NCBI GenBank assembly: GCA_032358255.1
Contig: JAULBX010006664.1
Span: forward strand, 186,001 to 250,000
Reading direction: 5' to 3'
Length of the DNA: 64,000 nt
Source of the DNA: Heterotrichella gracilis
Taxonomy: Eukaryota > Sar > Xanthophyceae > Tribonematales > Xanthonemataceae
The stretch's first letter is position 1, and every line of letters starts with the position of its first letter. The notes below the pieces were generated by a model that was not told the origin of the DNA, made no database searches, and worked only from the letters and a program-made list of their open reading frames with translations. The translations under genes and the position numbers were made by a program. Below, in pieces: positions 33,632 through 43,689 of this stretch.

Positions 33632-34405
33632 ATGAAAAATAATTTTATCTTACTAGTAGCCACTACATTAATTTTATCGTTTGCTAAAGTTAAATCGCAG
33701 GTCATTATCTCACAAGATTTTGAAGGGCCATTAACTGGTTGGACCAACCAGGGAAATCTTGTAAGTTCGCAAGGCACTGTTAATCCCCATGCCGGAGGGG
33801 GCATGTTGGCAATTAATACAGGTAGTATGTTAATTAGCCCCACTTTTAGCTTGCCCGGCGGAGCAAAGAACCTTACTTTTTGGGTAAATGAATATAATGC
33901 AAGTCCTTTTGGAGGTTATGGTATAAGTGCAAGTTTGTTGCAGAATAGCACCACTGTCCTAAGCCTTGGAACCTGGAGTGACCTTGCTACCTGGACACAA
34001 CAGGGGGTAAATATTCCTAGCGGCTTTTCGGGAAGCAATTTCAGTATCAGTTTTGCGGTTCAACCTTTTATAAACCCTAACGTAATATTTTATTTAGATG
34101 ACATCGTTCTTTCGGTTGGAACCACTGCAGTTGGAACAAAAGAAAATACTTTGTTGAATTCAGACATTAAGATATGTAAGGATAGTTATAATGAAAAAAG
34201 AATTAAGATCTATTCTAATGAAAGTATAGAGAATGCCGAATTTCAAATTTACACTTTAGATGGCAAGTTAATATTCACACAGAAAGATCTTGATATAATA
34301 AGAACAAAACCACTTGAAATAGATCTTACGGGAGGAAAGGAAGGCTTATACATATTAAAGCTAAGTAATGAGAATGGAGTAATTGCTCGCAAATTTATTT
34401 TATAG
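33632..34405 (+). CDS. T9SS-secreted protein with choice-of-anchor J-like domain
   Basis: 257 residues. Signal peptide (to about VKSQ, residue 23), then a jelly-roll domain (about 25-165) with VIISQDFEGPLTGWTNQG, WVNEYNASPFGGYG and IFYLDDIVLSVG, typical of choice-of-anchor J/MAM-like domains that bind carbohydrate or protein. A T9SS type A sorting domain closes the protein (about 190-257; RIKIYSNESIENAEFQIYTLDGK...GLYILKLSNENGVIARKFIL). It follows the small charged gene with no spacing. Confidence 0.88.
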   Translation: MKNNFILLVATTLILSFAKVKSQVIISQDFEGPLTGWTNQGNLVSSQGTVNPHAGGGMLAINTGSMLISPTFSLPGGAKNLTFWVNEYNASPFGGYGISASLLQNSTTVLSLGTWSDLATWTQQGVNIPSGFSGSNFSISFAVQPFINPNVIFYLDDIVLSVGTTAVGTKENTLLNSDIKICKDSYNEKRIKIYSNESIENAEFQIYTLDGKLIFTQKDLDIIRTKPLEIDLTGGKEGLYILKLSNENGVIARKFIL

Positions 34406-34421
34406 CAAAAAGCAAATTTAA

Positions 34422-37283
34422 TTATTTAACTGCAAAATTGCAGATGGTATTATAAGGACAAAAAGCGTGAATGTCTTCATCCACTGTTTGCGAGAAGGGC
34501 ATGTCAGGAGCAAAAATAGTTTCAACAAAACGTTTTAATTCATTTTCAAAATCAGCTAAAAAGTCATTTGTAAAAACGAGTGGTTTTTTATTCTCTAGAA
34601 TGTATTTTGGTGCTTCTAAGAAATTCTTAAAAGGAATAATGCACGGTTGCATCTGTTCCGGCAAACAAAAATTATTTTTATACAACAACCAGGCATAGAT
34701 CATTAATTGAAATTGTTTGTTGTAATCTGTATTCGCAAATAATTCAGCAAAGGAGGTGAATTCAAATTTATCAGAACCTTTTATTGAACTCTTAAAATCG
34801 ATGATCCTCGTTATTCCTGCAAAAGAATCTATTCTGTCTACCTTACCTTTAATATAAATGGTTGTTAAAGATCCTTTAATTTCAACCTGCAGAGGAGCAG
34901 AGAATTCCTGCTCTAATTTTTGCAGTGTAAGAAGTTGATTATCTTTTTGTAATTTATTTACAAATGCTATATCATTCTTAATTAATTTCTCTACATAAAC
35001 CTTAATGACTTCTTTTTGTAAAATACTTTTGCCAATAATATCAGGATTGTCAAAAAAAGTGGTAAAGCTATTGTGAACTGTGCTTTCTGTCAATTTTAAT
35101 TTTTCCTTTAATTCTGTTTCCGTTAGAATTTTTCCTATGCTACCTTTATATAAATTCTCTAAACTTAAATGTAAGATAGATCCAAAAGTATTTGCTTCAG
35201 CACTTTCTTCAACCTCTTTTGTTTCCTTCAACTTGGCACTGTATCTAAAGTAAAATTTAAGCGGACACTCTTTAAACGTAATTAAACCAGATGGCGAAAG
35301 TGCGCCAAACTCATCATTACTAATTGCTTTTGAATAAATAGGCGCTAAGATCTCATCATCTTTAATAACGGTAATTGTGTTATCAAGGGCTTTTGGAAAT
35401 TCAGGATAGAGAGCTACCTCTTCAGTAATTTTAATATTTGGATGACTAATTTGCATTTCTAATTGCAGTTGCGTAACGAACCTGCTTTTTTCACCCTTGC
35501 CAAAAGTATCCGTTTCGCTATCGTACGTAATTACTATATCATTTGCTCTTTGTAACAAACGGTAAAAGTGGTAAGCGTAAATAGCATCTTTTTCTAAATA
35601 CAAGGGCAAACCAAAAGCGCGTTTAAGATCGTTCGGAATAAACGAGTTCACAGTTTTGCCGGATGGCAACACGCTTTCATTTACGTTTACCAAAACAATA
35701 TGATCAAAATCTAAAGTACGGGTCTCTAACACGCCCATAATTTGTAAACCTCTTAAAGGTTCGCCAATAAAGGGTGCAGAGGCACTACCAACAACCTGAT
35801 TAAACAATTGTTTTAAGGCTAGTATATCATTAAAGTGTGGATATTTTTGGATGATCTCCGTTAAACGGTTAAAGTTCTTGATAATGATCTGCAAATATTC
35901 AAGCTCTAAACTCGACTGATTATTTTGTGGTTGCGATACAAAAAGCTCTTTGATGTTTTGCAGTAGATCCAAAAATTGCTGACATAAAACAGATACTGAC
36001 ATTGCAGGCTGCAGCAATTTCATGACCTCATTATTTTCTGCATTAAATAATTGAAAGAGTATCTTTGAAGAAACAAAAGAAATATTTCTTGCTGTTAATT
36101 GATCAATTATTTTTGTAACGGAAAGTTCTTTGTTCTTACTCGTTAAATAACTTGCAAAAATTGGTTGGCCTAAAAGTGCCACCAGGTCTTTATGATAAAT
36201 TGTTTTTTGCTGACGATTTTGTTTTGAAAAGCTAATTTGCAATTGTAGTAATTGTTCAATTAAACTGTAAGTTGAAGTATAGCGCAGTGGATACTCCATG
36301 GTAATATTCACATACTCTACAGCGCTTGGTAATTGCTGCAATACAGGCCAAAGTAATTTTTCGTTGGCCAACACAATCGCCACTTTATCTAAAGGTACTT
36401 TATCATCAATATATTTTTGTATGGTTTGTTTGACCACCTGCGCCTGGCCAATTTGTTTTGGAACCGAGATAATTTTAATTTCTTTTTCTTCTTTAAAATG
36501 ATCGCCAATAAAAGATGGTTCGCGCTGTTGAAATAAATTAAAATTATTCCTTAAAAATAAACCTGCTTCCTGGTTGTTATCTTTTAAATAGTAATTATCA
36601 GCATCCCATAAAATATCTGCTTTTTTTTGCTGGTAGAGCTTATTAAAAATATTTAACTCGGCAGCATTCAAAGCATTAAAGCCGCAAAAAATAAGTTTAT
36701 GAAAACGGTTTGGATATTCGCTTTTATCAAAATTCAGTACAGCGTATTTATAAGCTAAACCCTGGTAAGCCCAGTTTTTTGTAACTAAGAAATTACTAAA
36801 GTGTTTATAAATGGCCCCCAAACTATTCATGAATTTTAAATAGTTGGTTTGGTATTCACTTAAGGTTTCTGCACCCAAACTCCAGTTCTCAAGTACTTTA
36901 ATATCTTTAAGGTTTTCATATAGTTGTTCGGAGTCTGCTAAATATCTGTCTATTTCATTAAAATCCTGGAGAATTAATTGTCCCCATTTCGCAAAGCTGT
37001 CAAAATTTTCAGCTTCTGCACCGTAACAAGTTTTGTAACTGTCGTACAAATAACAAATAAGGTCAATTTCCTCAAGTGTTTTTAAACCGCTTAGCTCTGC
37101 AATTAATTCTTCCGCGCTTATTATGGTTGGTAACCAAATGGTTTTACCATAGGTTTGGGCCAAATAGTTCTTTAAAAAAAGCGCGCCCCGTTTATTTGGC
37201 AAAATAATACACAATTCTTCTAAATTATCTTTGTAATTTTCGAACACATATTCTGCAACTAATTTTAAAAAGGGCTTAGCCAT
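34422..37283 (-). CDS. AddB-like PD-(D/E)XK exonuclease subunit
   Basis: 953 residues, no signal peptide. The N-terminus (LCIILPNKRGALFLKNYLAQ) is the degenerate helicase-like start of AddB/RecB-type nucleases. The C-terminal PD-(D/E)XK domain has CPLKFYFRY (first cluster Cys near 671), KVDRID (about 814-819) and IIDFKSS (about 825-831). The C-terminal cluster is HxxCPYNTIC (about 940-950), where AddB usually has CxxCxxxxxC, so one iron-sulfur ligand position appears to be His. No AddA partner is adjacent. The likely role is double-strand break resection. The start codon overlaps the divergent gene at 37282. Confidence 0.85.
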   Translation of the reverse strand: MAKPFLKLVAEYVFENYKDNLEELCIILPNKRGALFLKNYLAQTYGKTIWLPTIISAEELIAELSGLKTLEEIDLICYLYDSYKTCYGAEAENFDSFAKWGQLILQDFNEIDRYLADSEQLYENLKDIKVLENWSLGAETLSEYQTNYLKFMNSLGAIYKHFSNFLVTKNWAYQGLAYKYAVLNFDKSEYPNRFHKLIFCGFNALNAAELNIFNKLYQQKKADILWDADNYYLKDNNQEAGLFLRNNFNLFQQREPSFIGDHFKEEKEIKIISVPKQIGQAQVVKQTIQKYIDDKVPLDKVAIVLANEKLLWPVLQQLPSAVEYVNITMEYPLRYTSTYSLIEQLLQLQISFSKQNRQQKTIYHKDLVALLGQPIFASYLTSKNKELSVTKIIDQLTARNISFVSSKILFQLFNAENNEVMKLLQPAMSVSVLCQQFLDLLQNIKELFVSQPQNNQSSLELEYLQIIIKNFNRLTEIIQKYPHFNDILALKQLFNQVVGSASAPFIGEPLRGLQIMGVLETRTLDFDHIVLVNVNESVLPSGKTVNSFIPNDLKRAFGLPLYLEKDAIYAYHFYRLLQRANDIVITYDSETDTFGKGEKSRFVTQLQLEMQISHPNIKITEEVALYPEFPKALDNTITVIKDDEILAPIYSKAISNDEFGALSPSGLITFKECPLKFYFRYSAKLKETKEVEESAEANTFGSILHLSLENLYKGSIGKILTETELKEKLKLTESTVHNSFTTFFDNPDIIGKSILQKEVIKVYVEKLIKNDIAFVNKLQKDNQLLTLQKLEQEFSAPLQVEIKGSLTTIYIKGKVDRIDSFAGITRIIDFKSSIKGSDKFEFTSFAELFANTDYNKQFQLMIYAWLLYKNNFCLPEQMQPCIIPFKNFLEAPKYILENKKPLVFTNDFLADFENELKRFVETIFAPDMPFSQTVDEDIHAFCPYNTICNFAVK

Positions 37284-37524
37284 GGATCTTAAAGATATAA
37301 ACTTTCCGGTTTACCGTAAGTATAAAAACAGCAAGAGTTATTTTAAAATTATACAGGCAGATCTGTTTGAGGAAATTCAGATAATTGGAAGCAAAAAGAT
37401 CGTTAAACAAACTAAAGCGGTACAATATCCCGAGATGGTCTTTATCCGTGATCTTTTATTTAATTATACCGAAATGGCGCTGGAGATCACTGAAATGGAG
37501 TATTTGGACATTAAAAATTCCTGA
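37282..37524 (+). CDS. Small hypothetical protein
   Basis: 80 residues, no signal peptide. The composition (MDLKDINFPVYRKYKNSKSYFKIIQ...ADLFEEIQIIG) suggests a small mixed alpha/beta cytoplasmic protein. I have no family name. Its ATG overlaps the start codon of the divergent nuclease gene (shared CATG at 37281-37284), so each gene's promoter must lie inside the other's coding sequence or start very close. The next gene on this strand, asnS, begins 73 bp downstream. Confidence 0.7.
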   Translation: MDLKDINFPVYRKYKNSKSYFKIIQADLFEEIQIIGSKKIVKQTKAVQYPEMVFIRDLLFNYTEMALEITEMEYLDIKNS

Positions 37525-37597
37525 TCAATTTATTCTTTTTTATCTGTAATTTATCACTAAAATCTTCTTAAATTTACTGTCTTAATTAAAAATTATT

Positions 37598-39031
37598 ATG
37601 GCACGCGTTAGGATCAAAGACATTTTAAAAACAACACCCACCAACCAAACAATTACGGTAAAGGGTTGGGTGCGAACATTCAGAAACAATTCTTTTATTG
37701 CGTTAAACGACGGGTCTACAAATAATAATTTACAAATTGTAGTTGATTTTACAAATACACCCGATGAGATCTTGAAACGCATCACTACAGGGGCTGCTAT
37801 TAGCGCAACCGGTACTTTAATTGCTTCACAGGGTAAAGGGCAAACAGTTGAAGTAAAAGCTACATCTGTTGAGATAATTGGTGACAGTGATGCGGAAAAA
37901 TATCCGCTGCAACCAAAAAAACACAGTCTTGAGTTTTTGCGCGAGATCGCTCATTTACGTTTTCGTACCAATACTTTTGGAGCTGTATTTCGTGTGCGTA
38001 ACAGTTTAGCATTTGCAGTACATAAATTCTTTAACGAAAAAGGTTTTTTATATATACACACGCCAATTATTTCTGCGAGCGATGCTGAAGGCGCAGGGGA
38101 AACTTTTCATGTTACCAATTTTGACTTGAACAACATTCCTAAAGATGAAACAGGGAAGGTAGATCACAAACAAGATTTTTTCGGAAAGTCTGTTAACCTT
38201 ACTGTTTCCGGTCAGTTGGAAGGTGAGTTGGCAGCCATGGCATTTAGTGATATTTATACTTTTGGTCCGACTTTTAGAGCTGAGAATAGTAATACAACCC
38301 GTCACTTAGCTGAGTTCTGGATGATAGAGCCAGAGATGGCTTTTTATGAGTTAAAAGATAACATGGATCTTGCAGAAGAAATGTTGCAATACATTATTAA
38401 GCATGCTTTGGAAAATAATTTAGAGGACATTGAATTCTTATCGCAGCGTTTAGAGGAAGAAGAAAAACAAAAACCACAGAACGAGCGTAGTGAATTATCG
38501 TTATTGGATAAATTAAAGTTCTGTATCGGTAATAATTTTGAGCGTGTTACTTATACGCAAGCTATCGAGATCTTAAGAGAGAGTAACCATAATAAGAAAA
38601 AGAAATTTACTTATTTGGTGGACAAATGGGGTGTTGATCTGCAAAGCGAACACGAACGTTATTTAGTAGAAAAACATTTTAAGAAACCGGTAATACTAAC
38701 AGATTATCCAAAAGAGATCAAATCTTTTTATATGCGTCAGAACGATGATGGAAAAACTGTGGCCGCTATGGATATTTTATTTCCCGGCATCGGTGAAATA
38801 GTTGGCGGAAGTCAGCGTGAAGAACGTTTAGATAAACTAGAAACACGCATGAAGGAAATGGGAATTCCTATAGAAGAGTTATCGTGGTACCTTGATACCA
38901 GACGTTTTGGTACTTGTCCGCACGCTGGATTTGGCCTTGGTTTTGAGCGTTTGGTGTTATTTATAACAGGCATGACAAATATTCGTGACGTGATCCCTTT
39001 TCCACGGACCCCTAAAAATTGCGAGTTTTAA
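37598..39031 (+). CDS. asnS: Asparaginyl-tRNA synthetase
   Basis: Charges tRNA-Asn with asparagine. 477 residues, normal length. An OB-fold anticodon domain (about 1-110; [23 protein letters not shown]) is followed by a class II catalytic domain with [25 protein letters not shown] (motif 1 region), [27 protein letters not shown] (motif 2) and [27 protein letters not shown] (motif 3). Presumably an independent transcript. Confidence 0.97.
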   Translation: MARVRIKDILKTTPTNQTITVKGWVRTFRNNSFIALNDGSTNNNLQIVVDFTNTPDEILKRITTGAAISATGTLIASQGKGQTVEVKATSVEIIGDSDAEKYPLQPKKHSLEFLREIAHLRFRTNTFGAVFRVRNSLAFAVHKFFNEKGFLYIHTPIISASDAEGAGETFHVTNFDLNNIPKDETGKVDHKQDFFGKSVNLTVSGQLEGELAAMAFSDIYTFGPTFRAENSNTTRHLAEFWMIEPEMAFYELKDNMDLAEEMLQYIIKHALENNLEDIEFLSQRLEEEEKQKPQNERSELSLLDKLKFCIGNNFERVTYTQAIEILRESNHNKKKKFTYLVDKWGVDLQSEHERYLVEKHFKKPVILTDYPKEIKSFYMRQNDDGKTVAAMDILFPGIGEIVGGSQREERLDKLETRMKEMGIPIEELSWYLDTRRFGTCPHAGFGLGFERLVLFITGMTNIRDVIPFPRTPKNCEF

Positions 39032-39097
39032 CCTCAGGAAGCAGGGCCTTTTTTGTAATTGTAGATTTATTTTCTTACATTTAATTAAGGATGTTTT

Positions 39098-40606
39098 ATG
39101 AAAAATAGGTTAACGATATTCATTTTATTTACTTGTTCATTTATTTTCTCACAGAATTGGGATGTATTTAATAGAAATTATAGGTATAACTACAAATTCA
39201 ATAATTCAGCTTTAATTTCAAATGTATTATTTGTAGATACAGTTAAAGGCGTTGGAATTGATACTGTTTATTCCTTAAATAGAATTGGAGTAGTGTGCAA
39301 CGGAAGTTGTCCAACACTGAGCGTCACTCCTAGCGGTACAGTTTTGGTTACAAACATCCCCCAATTTTTACAGCGGAAAATAAGAAAGTACAACAACGGT
39401 TCGGTTATGCTATTAGATACAACTAAAATTGTTATTCAGCCATTTTGTACTTTAAATCAAACCTGGTTATTTGATAGTATTTATAATTTGACGGCACAAT
39501 GTGTTTTAACTAATACACAAAATATATTCTCAGTTATTGATTCGGTAAAAACGATTTTAATTAATAGTGTAGATACTTTAAAAATAAGTAAGCAATTTGG
39601 GATCATTCAGTTTCCTGAATTGTATGCAAAGAATAAATATTACCGGTTGGTTGGAATTGAAAAAAGAAAATATTACGATTCAATATCTTATTTTGGGATG
39701 AAGGTGCCGAACGCCTGGGATTTTTATAATTATAATATTGGTGATGAAATATGGTCAACTACTGATTATTTGTATGGCGGTGCTCCAAATTTTCAAAGTA
39801 AATGTGGGGTTTTAAAGCAAACAATAAAGAGTAAAAGTATCCTTCCGGATGGGTATCTTTATAATGTTGATCAAATTTCCACCGGGTATAATGTTAATTT
39901 CATTTTGTATAGTTGCACGCCATTTTTACTTCCAACTCCAGTCTTTACCAATATTAATATTTCTTTTACAGGGTTGACAAAAGATTCTTTAATTGAAAAC
40001 AGAATGTTTCCGGGCATGGTTACACCCTTGGTAGGATTTTCTTCAAGCCCAAAGAACATAACGAAATTTGGTCTAGATAATAATGGAATATTCTACAAAT
40101 ATTTCGGACCCTCATGTACCAATTCTACAATTACTGTTACTCCAAATCAAAATGAGAATAAGGCATATTACACGCAATCCACAAACCCACCTTATTATAC
40201 GATCTTAACTTCAAATGAAAAATATGCTCAATGTTTTGGTGTGGGTTTTGGCGAGGTTAATTCTAACTACGATTATTTCGAAACATTCTCGAATAAGTGT
40301 CTTAATAAATTTATTAAAAACGGTGTTACTTATTTTGGTGACCCAAATATTTTGGGTGTTAAAGAGCAATCAAAAAACGAAGGCTTGGGCTTGGTTTATC
40401 CAAACCCCGCAAACTCGAGTTTGAACTTTAGTTCGGATGGAGTAATGCAAATAAAAATTTACAATTCTCTTGGCCAACTGTGTATAGAGAAATTGCTTGA
40501 TGAAAATAAGCAGGTAGATGTTTCTTTACTTAAAAATGGGATTTACTTTGTTAAAATGAAAACCGGACCTTTTTCAGTCCAAAATAAAATAATAATAGAG
40601 CATTAG
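39098..40606 (+). CDS. T9SS-secreted hypothetical protein
   Basis: 502 residues. Signal peptide MKNRLTIFILFTCSFIFSQ. The central region is unrecognised, rich in Asn, Tyr and Cys, and has no clear repeats. A C-terminal T9SS type A sorting domain spans about 430-502 (LGLVYPNPANSSLNFSSDG...IYNSLGQLCIEKLL...GIYFVKMKTGPF). It is probably delivered to the cell surface or medium. No operon partner is close; the next gene is 68 bp downstream. Confidence 0.85.
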   Translation: MKNRLTIFILFTCSFIFSQNWDVFNRNYRYNYKFNNSALISNVLFVDTVKGVGIDTVYSLNRIGVVCNGSCPTLSVTPSGTVLVTNIPQFLQRKIRKYNNGSVMLLDTTKIVIQPFCTLNQTWLFDSIYNLTAQCVLTNTQNIFSVIDSVKTILINSVDTLKISKQFGIIQFPELYAKNKYYRLVGIEKRKYYDSISYFGMKVPNAWDFYNYNIGDEIWSTTDYLYGGAPNFQSKCGVLKQTIKSKSILPDGYLYNVDQISTGYNVNFILYSCTPFLLPTPVFTNINISFTGLTKDSLIENRMFPGMVTPLVGFSSSPKNITKFGLDNNGIFYKYFGPSCTNSTITVTPNQNENKAYYTQSTNPPYYTILTSNEKYAQCFGVGFGEVNSNYDYFETFSNKCLNKFIKNGVTYFGDPNILGVKEQSKNEGLGLVYPNPANSSLNFSSDGVMQIKIYNSLGQLCIEKLLDENKQVDVSLLKNGIYFVKMKTGPFSVQNKIIIEH

Positions 40607-40673
40607 GCAGTTCATTTCCTCTAATTTTATTACTGGCATAGGTTTTGAACGTTTACTTGTAAAAAGAGTAAAC

Positions 40674-41147
40674 ATGAAAAAATTAATTTACCTATCATTA
40701 GTTGCAATTGTTATGCTAAGTAGTTGCAAAGGAAATTCCTTTATAACGCAACGTTATACAAAGTTTGGGCATACTTCCCATAAAACCGTTCCTACGGATA
40801 ATGCTATTGCAAATGCACATTTGCCTTTCAGTGCTGAAAATGCTCCCAAAATAGAAGTTGTAAAAAATATTGAAGCAGAACAGGTTCTTGTAAGTTCAAG
40901 TTCTTCCATTAAAGAAGATATTTTAACGAGAATTCCTGTTCAAATTTATCCAATAGGTTTGAAGCTAATTAAGCCTGAAGCGCTGGATTCAAAAGATTCA
41001 AAACAGGTAAATAAGTCACAAAAAAATTCTCTGCAAAAAAAACAAGCCACCAAAAAAATAATAGGCACGGTTTTAAAAATAGTGCTTTGGATAGTAATAC
41101 TTGCTGTTGTGGTGGGTGTTTTTCTTATAATCGCTGCCGTGGCATAG
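40674..41147 (+). CDS. Lipoprotein with C-terminal membrane helix, copy 1
   Basis: 157 residues. Lipobox MLSSC (Cys18) after MKKLIYLSLVAIVMLSSC, then a conserved FITQRYTKFGHTSHK stretch, a low-complexity Ser/Lys middle, and a C-terminal hydrophobic helix (about 125-155; GTVLKIVLWIVILAVVVGVFLIIAAVA). A lipid anchor plus a C-terminal transmembrane helix is an unusual arrangement. It is a paralogue of the next gene. Function unknown. Confidence 0.8.
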   Translation: MKKLIYLSLVAIVMLSSCKGNSFITQRYTKFGHTSHKTVPTDNAIANAHLPFSAENAPKIEVVKNIEAEQVLVSSSSSIKEDILTRIPVQIYPIGLKLIKPEALDSKDSKQVNKSQKNSLQKKQATKKIIGTVLKIVLWIVILAVVVGVFLIIAAVA

Positions 41148-41187
41148 CATTTGAAGTCTTAATAGTAAAAATATAAAATTTAGAAAC

Positions 41188-41670
41188 ATGAAAACATTTA
41201 TTTACTTACCATTAATCGCTTTAATTATTTTAACCGGTTGCAAAAGCAATAAGTTTACAACACAGCGCTATACCAATTACGGACACGCTTCTCATAAAAG
41301 CGTTCAATATGAAAAAGAGATCGTGAAAATAAACAAAGTTGAAACTGATGAAAAGGTTGAAACTGAAATTGTAAGACCTTCGTCAACCCCAGTAACGTTG
41401 ATTGCTTCAGGCTTCTCTACATTAAGAGAAACATTTTTAAAACCAGAACATAAAGGTTATGATCTAAGTGTCAATAAAGAAGAAACTTTTGCAGATGAAG
41501 AAACGGCAAAAGTGGATAATTCTAAAACAACAGTAAGTTCTCAAAAGACAGTTAAAGAAAAGGTAAAAAGAGAGGGTTTTATTGGAAGCGCCTTTGCTAC
41601 GGCATTATGGATCATATTGGTAGTAATATTTATTGTTCTCATTATTTTTGTACTATCAGCTGTATTTTAG
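41188..41670 (+). CDS. Lipoprotein with C-terminal membrane helix, copy 2
   Basis: 160 residues. Lipobox ILTGC (Cys18), then KFTTQRYTNYGHASHKSV, which matches the previous gene (TQRYTxxGHxSHK), a charged middle and a C-terminal helix (about 136-158; FATALWIILVVIFIVLIIFVL). Both copies lie in tandem 40 bp apart and end at a terminator (41719-41746), so they are probably one transcript. Function unknown. Confidence 0.8.
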   Translation: MKTFIYLPLIALIILTGCKSNKFTTQRYTNYGHASHKSVQYEKEIVKINKVETDEKVETEIVRPSSTPVTLIASGFSTLRETFLKPEHKGYDLSVNKEETFADEETAKVDNSKTTVSSQKTVKEKVKREGFIGSAFATALWIILVVIFIVLIIFVLSAVF

Positions 41671-41718
41671 TGGAATAAATTCCACACAAAATAATTTTTC
41701 TGCATATTATAAAATAGA

Positions 41719-41746
41719 ACGGGTCTTAATTGACCCGTTTTGTTTT
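41719..41746 (+). terminator. Intrinsic terminator after the lipoprotein pair
   Basis: ACGGGTC / GACCCGT stem (7 bp) with a 6-nt loop TTAATT, followed by TTTGTTTT. Confidence 0.8.
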
Positions 41747-41803
41747 ATACCAGCGGTTTTGGCTGGCATGCAATTCTCATATTATTTATAAAAAACCAGA
41801 GTC

Positions 41804-42574
41804 ATGAAAAAGCTAATTTTATTTTCGGGAATTGTAGCACTCTTTATTCTTAGTTCGTGTACTACACAAATGTATGTTTCTAACGCGGTAAATGCACCTT
41901 TACTAAAAGAAAAAGGAGAGGTGCATGTTAACATCACACAAAACGACTTACAAGCCGCTGTTGCTTTAGGAAAAAATTTTGGCATTATTGCCAACGGTTT
42001 TTATATGAACTATAAAACAGGCGAAACATACAAGCACAGCGGATATTTAGGCGAAGCAGGTATTGGTTATTTTAAACCACTTGAGAATAATTTTGTTTTT
42101 GAAGGTTTTATTGGAGGTGGAGTAGGAAGGGTTTCCAAACAACAGACGTTTACTGATAACAATGATAATTCTTATCTCGCTTATTTTGATGCAGACGCAA
42201 CTAAGATGTTCATTCAACCGGATTTTGGTTATAAAACAAAATACTTTGATGCAATAATCAGTTCGCGAATTTCCACGGTTAAGTATACAAGTTTTAATCA
42301 GCAAAATTATCCGGAGAATGAATTGAAGAACGATTATTTGGATAATAACAATTTAACAGGACCAATGTTTATGTTTGCCGAACCCGCAGTTACTATAAGA
42401 GGCGGTTATAAATTTGTAAAGCTGCAATTACAATATGGTTTAACTGTAAACATGACACCAAATGATATTAAACAAGCTAATAATTTTTCTTCTTTAGGGC
42501 TTGTAATTAATATTGCAAAATGGTACAATGCCGAGGATGATAAGAAATTAGAAGAAATGAAAAGGATCGATTAG
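41804..42574 (+). CDS. Lipoprotein with predicted beta-barrel-like body
   Basis: 256 residues. Lipobox ILSSC after MKKLILFSGIVALFILSSC, then TTQMYVSNAVNAPLLKEKGEVHVNITQ. The body (about 40-245) alternates strands such as GYLGEAGIGYFKPLENNFVFEGFIGGGVG and ends in SLGLVINIAKWYN, a pattern seen in small outer-membrane beta proteins. Family not named. Its stop codon overlaps that of the convergent recF gene by 4 bp. Confidence 0.78.
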   Translation: MKKLILFSGIVALFILSSCTTQMYVSNAVNAPLLKEKGEVHVNITQNDLQAAVALGKNFGIIANGFYMNYKTGETYKHSGYLGEAGIGYFKPLENNFVFEGFIGGGVGRVSKQQTFTDNNDNSYLAYFDADATKMFIQPDFGYKTKYFDAIISSRISTVKYTSFNQQNYPENELKNDYLDNNNLTGPMFMFAEPAVTIRGGYKFVKLQLQYGLTVNMTPNDIKQANNFSSLGLVINIAKWYNAEDDKKLEEMKRID

Positions 42575-43680
42575 CTTTCTATAAGCTTAGCGCTTCCCTG
42601 GCCAACAATAAAAATTTTATTTTCAATTTGTTTTTTATTTAGCAAATGTTCTATCCGTTCAGGATGTGTATCGGTAATAAATACCTGTCCGAAACTATCG
42701 CCACTAACCATTTCTAATAATTTAGTGAAGCGTTCTTCATCCAATTTATCATAAACATCATCTAATAATAATAAAGGCTTGGTGTTTTTTTGTTCTTTTA
42801 TGAATTCGAACTGTGCTAATTTTAAAGCTAATAAATATGATTTTTGCTGACCCTGCGAAGCGAATTTTTTTAAACTAAAACCGTTCAATGTAAATTCAAG
42901 ATCATCTTTATGCGGACCGACCGTTGTGTAATGCACAGCCCTGTCGCGCGCCAGCGATGTAATGATAGCGGTTTTAAAATCTTTTTCGCCCAAACTATTT
43001 TCGTAATGCAAGGCAACTTCTTCTTTGCTCTCGCTAATAAATTGATAATGCGAATTAAATAAAGGAATAAAATGTTTTAAGAACTTTAGGCGGATCTCTA
43101 AAATTGAACGACCGTAATTTATTAATTGGTCATCCCAGATCTCTATTGTTTCAGAATCAAATGTTCTGCTTTCGTAAAATTGTTTTAATAGAGCATTACG
43201 TTGTTTTAAAACGTGGGTGTACGAAATTAATTTGTCTAAATAAACTTTATCGTATTGCGAAATAATGCCGTCTAAAAATCGGCGGCGAATATCGCTGCTT
43301 CCGTTTATAAGATCGGCATCGCTTGGTGAGATCATCACCAGAGGAAATTGTCCTATATGTTCACTTAAACGTTCGTACTCTTTTTTATTCTTTTTAAAGA
43401 TCTTTTTTTGATTACGTTTTAAACCGCAATAAACTTCGGTATGTTCACCGTCTTTTTCAAAATTCCCCTGCAATACAAAAAACCCCTCGTTATGCATAAT
43501 ATTCTGACTATCAATTGAATTAAAGAAACTTTTACAAAAAGAGAGATAGTGAATGGCATCCAGTAAATTGGTCTTTCCCATGCCATTATTACCCACAAAA
43601 CAATTGATCTTTTGAGAGAATTGGCCTTCAAATTCGGCGTAGTTTTTGAAATTTATTATGGAAAGTTGCTTTAAATACAT
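42571..43680 (-). CDS. recF: DNA recombination/replication protein RecF
   Basis: 369 residues from the ATG at 43680. The frame runs 4 codons further to a TTG at 43692, but that TTG lies inside a TATTTTTG promoter box. The N-terminus MYLKQLSIINFKNYAEF and Walker A GNNGMGKTNLLDAI (about 30-43) are typical of RecF, an SMC-like ATPase that helps load RecA at gaps. The signature FASQGQQKSYLLALKLAQ and Walker B LLLLDDVYDKLDEER follow. It is monocistronic and divergent from the gene at 43781. Confidence 0.94.
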   Translation of the reverse strand: MYLKQLSIINFKNYAEFEGQFSQKINCFVGNNGMGKTNLLDAIHYLSFCKSFFNSIDSQNIMHNEGFFVLQGNFEKDGEHTEVYCGLKRNQKKIFKKNKKEYERLSEHIGQFPLVMISPSDADLINGSSDIRRRFLDGIISQYDKVYLDKLISYTHVLKQRNALLKQFYESRTFDSETIEIWDDQLINYGRSILEIRLKFLKHFIPLFNSHYQFISESKEEVALHYENSLGEKDFKTAIITSLARDRAVHYTTVGPHKDDLEFTLNGFSLKKFASQGQQKSYLLALKLAQFEFIKEQKNTKPLLLLDDVYDKLDEERFTKLLEMVSGDSFGQVFITDTHPERIEHLLNKKQIENKIFIVGQGSAKLIES

Positions 43681-43689
43681 GGATTTTAG

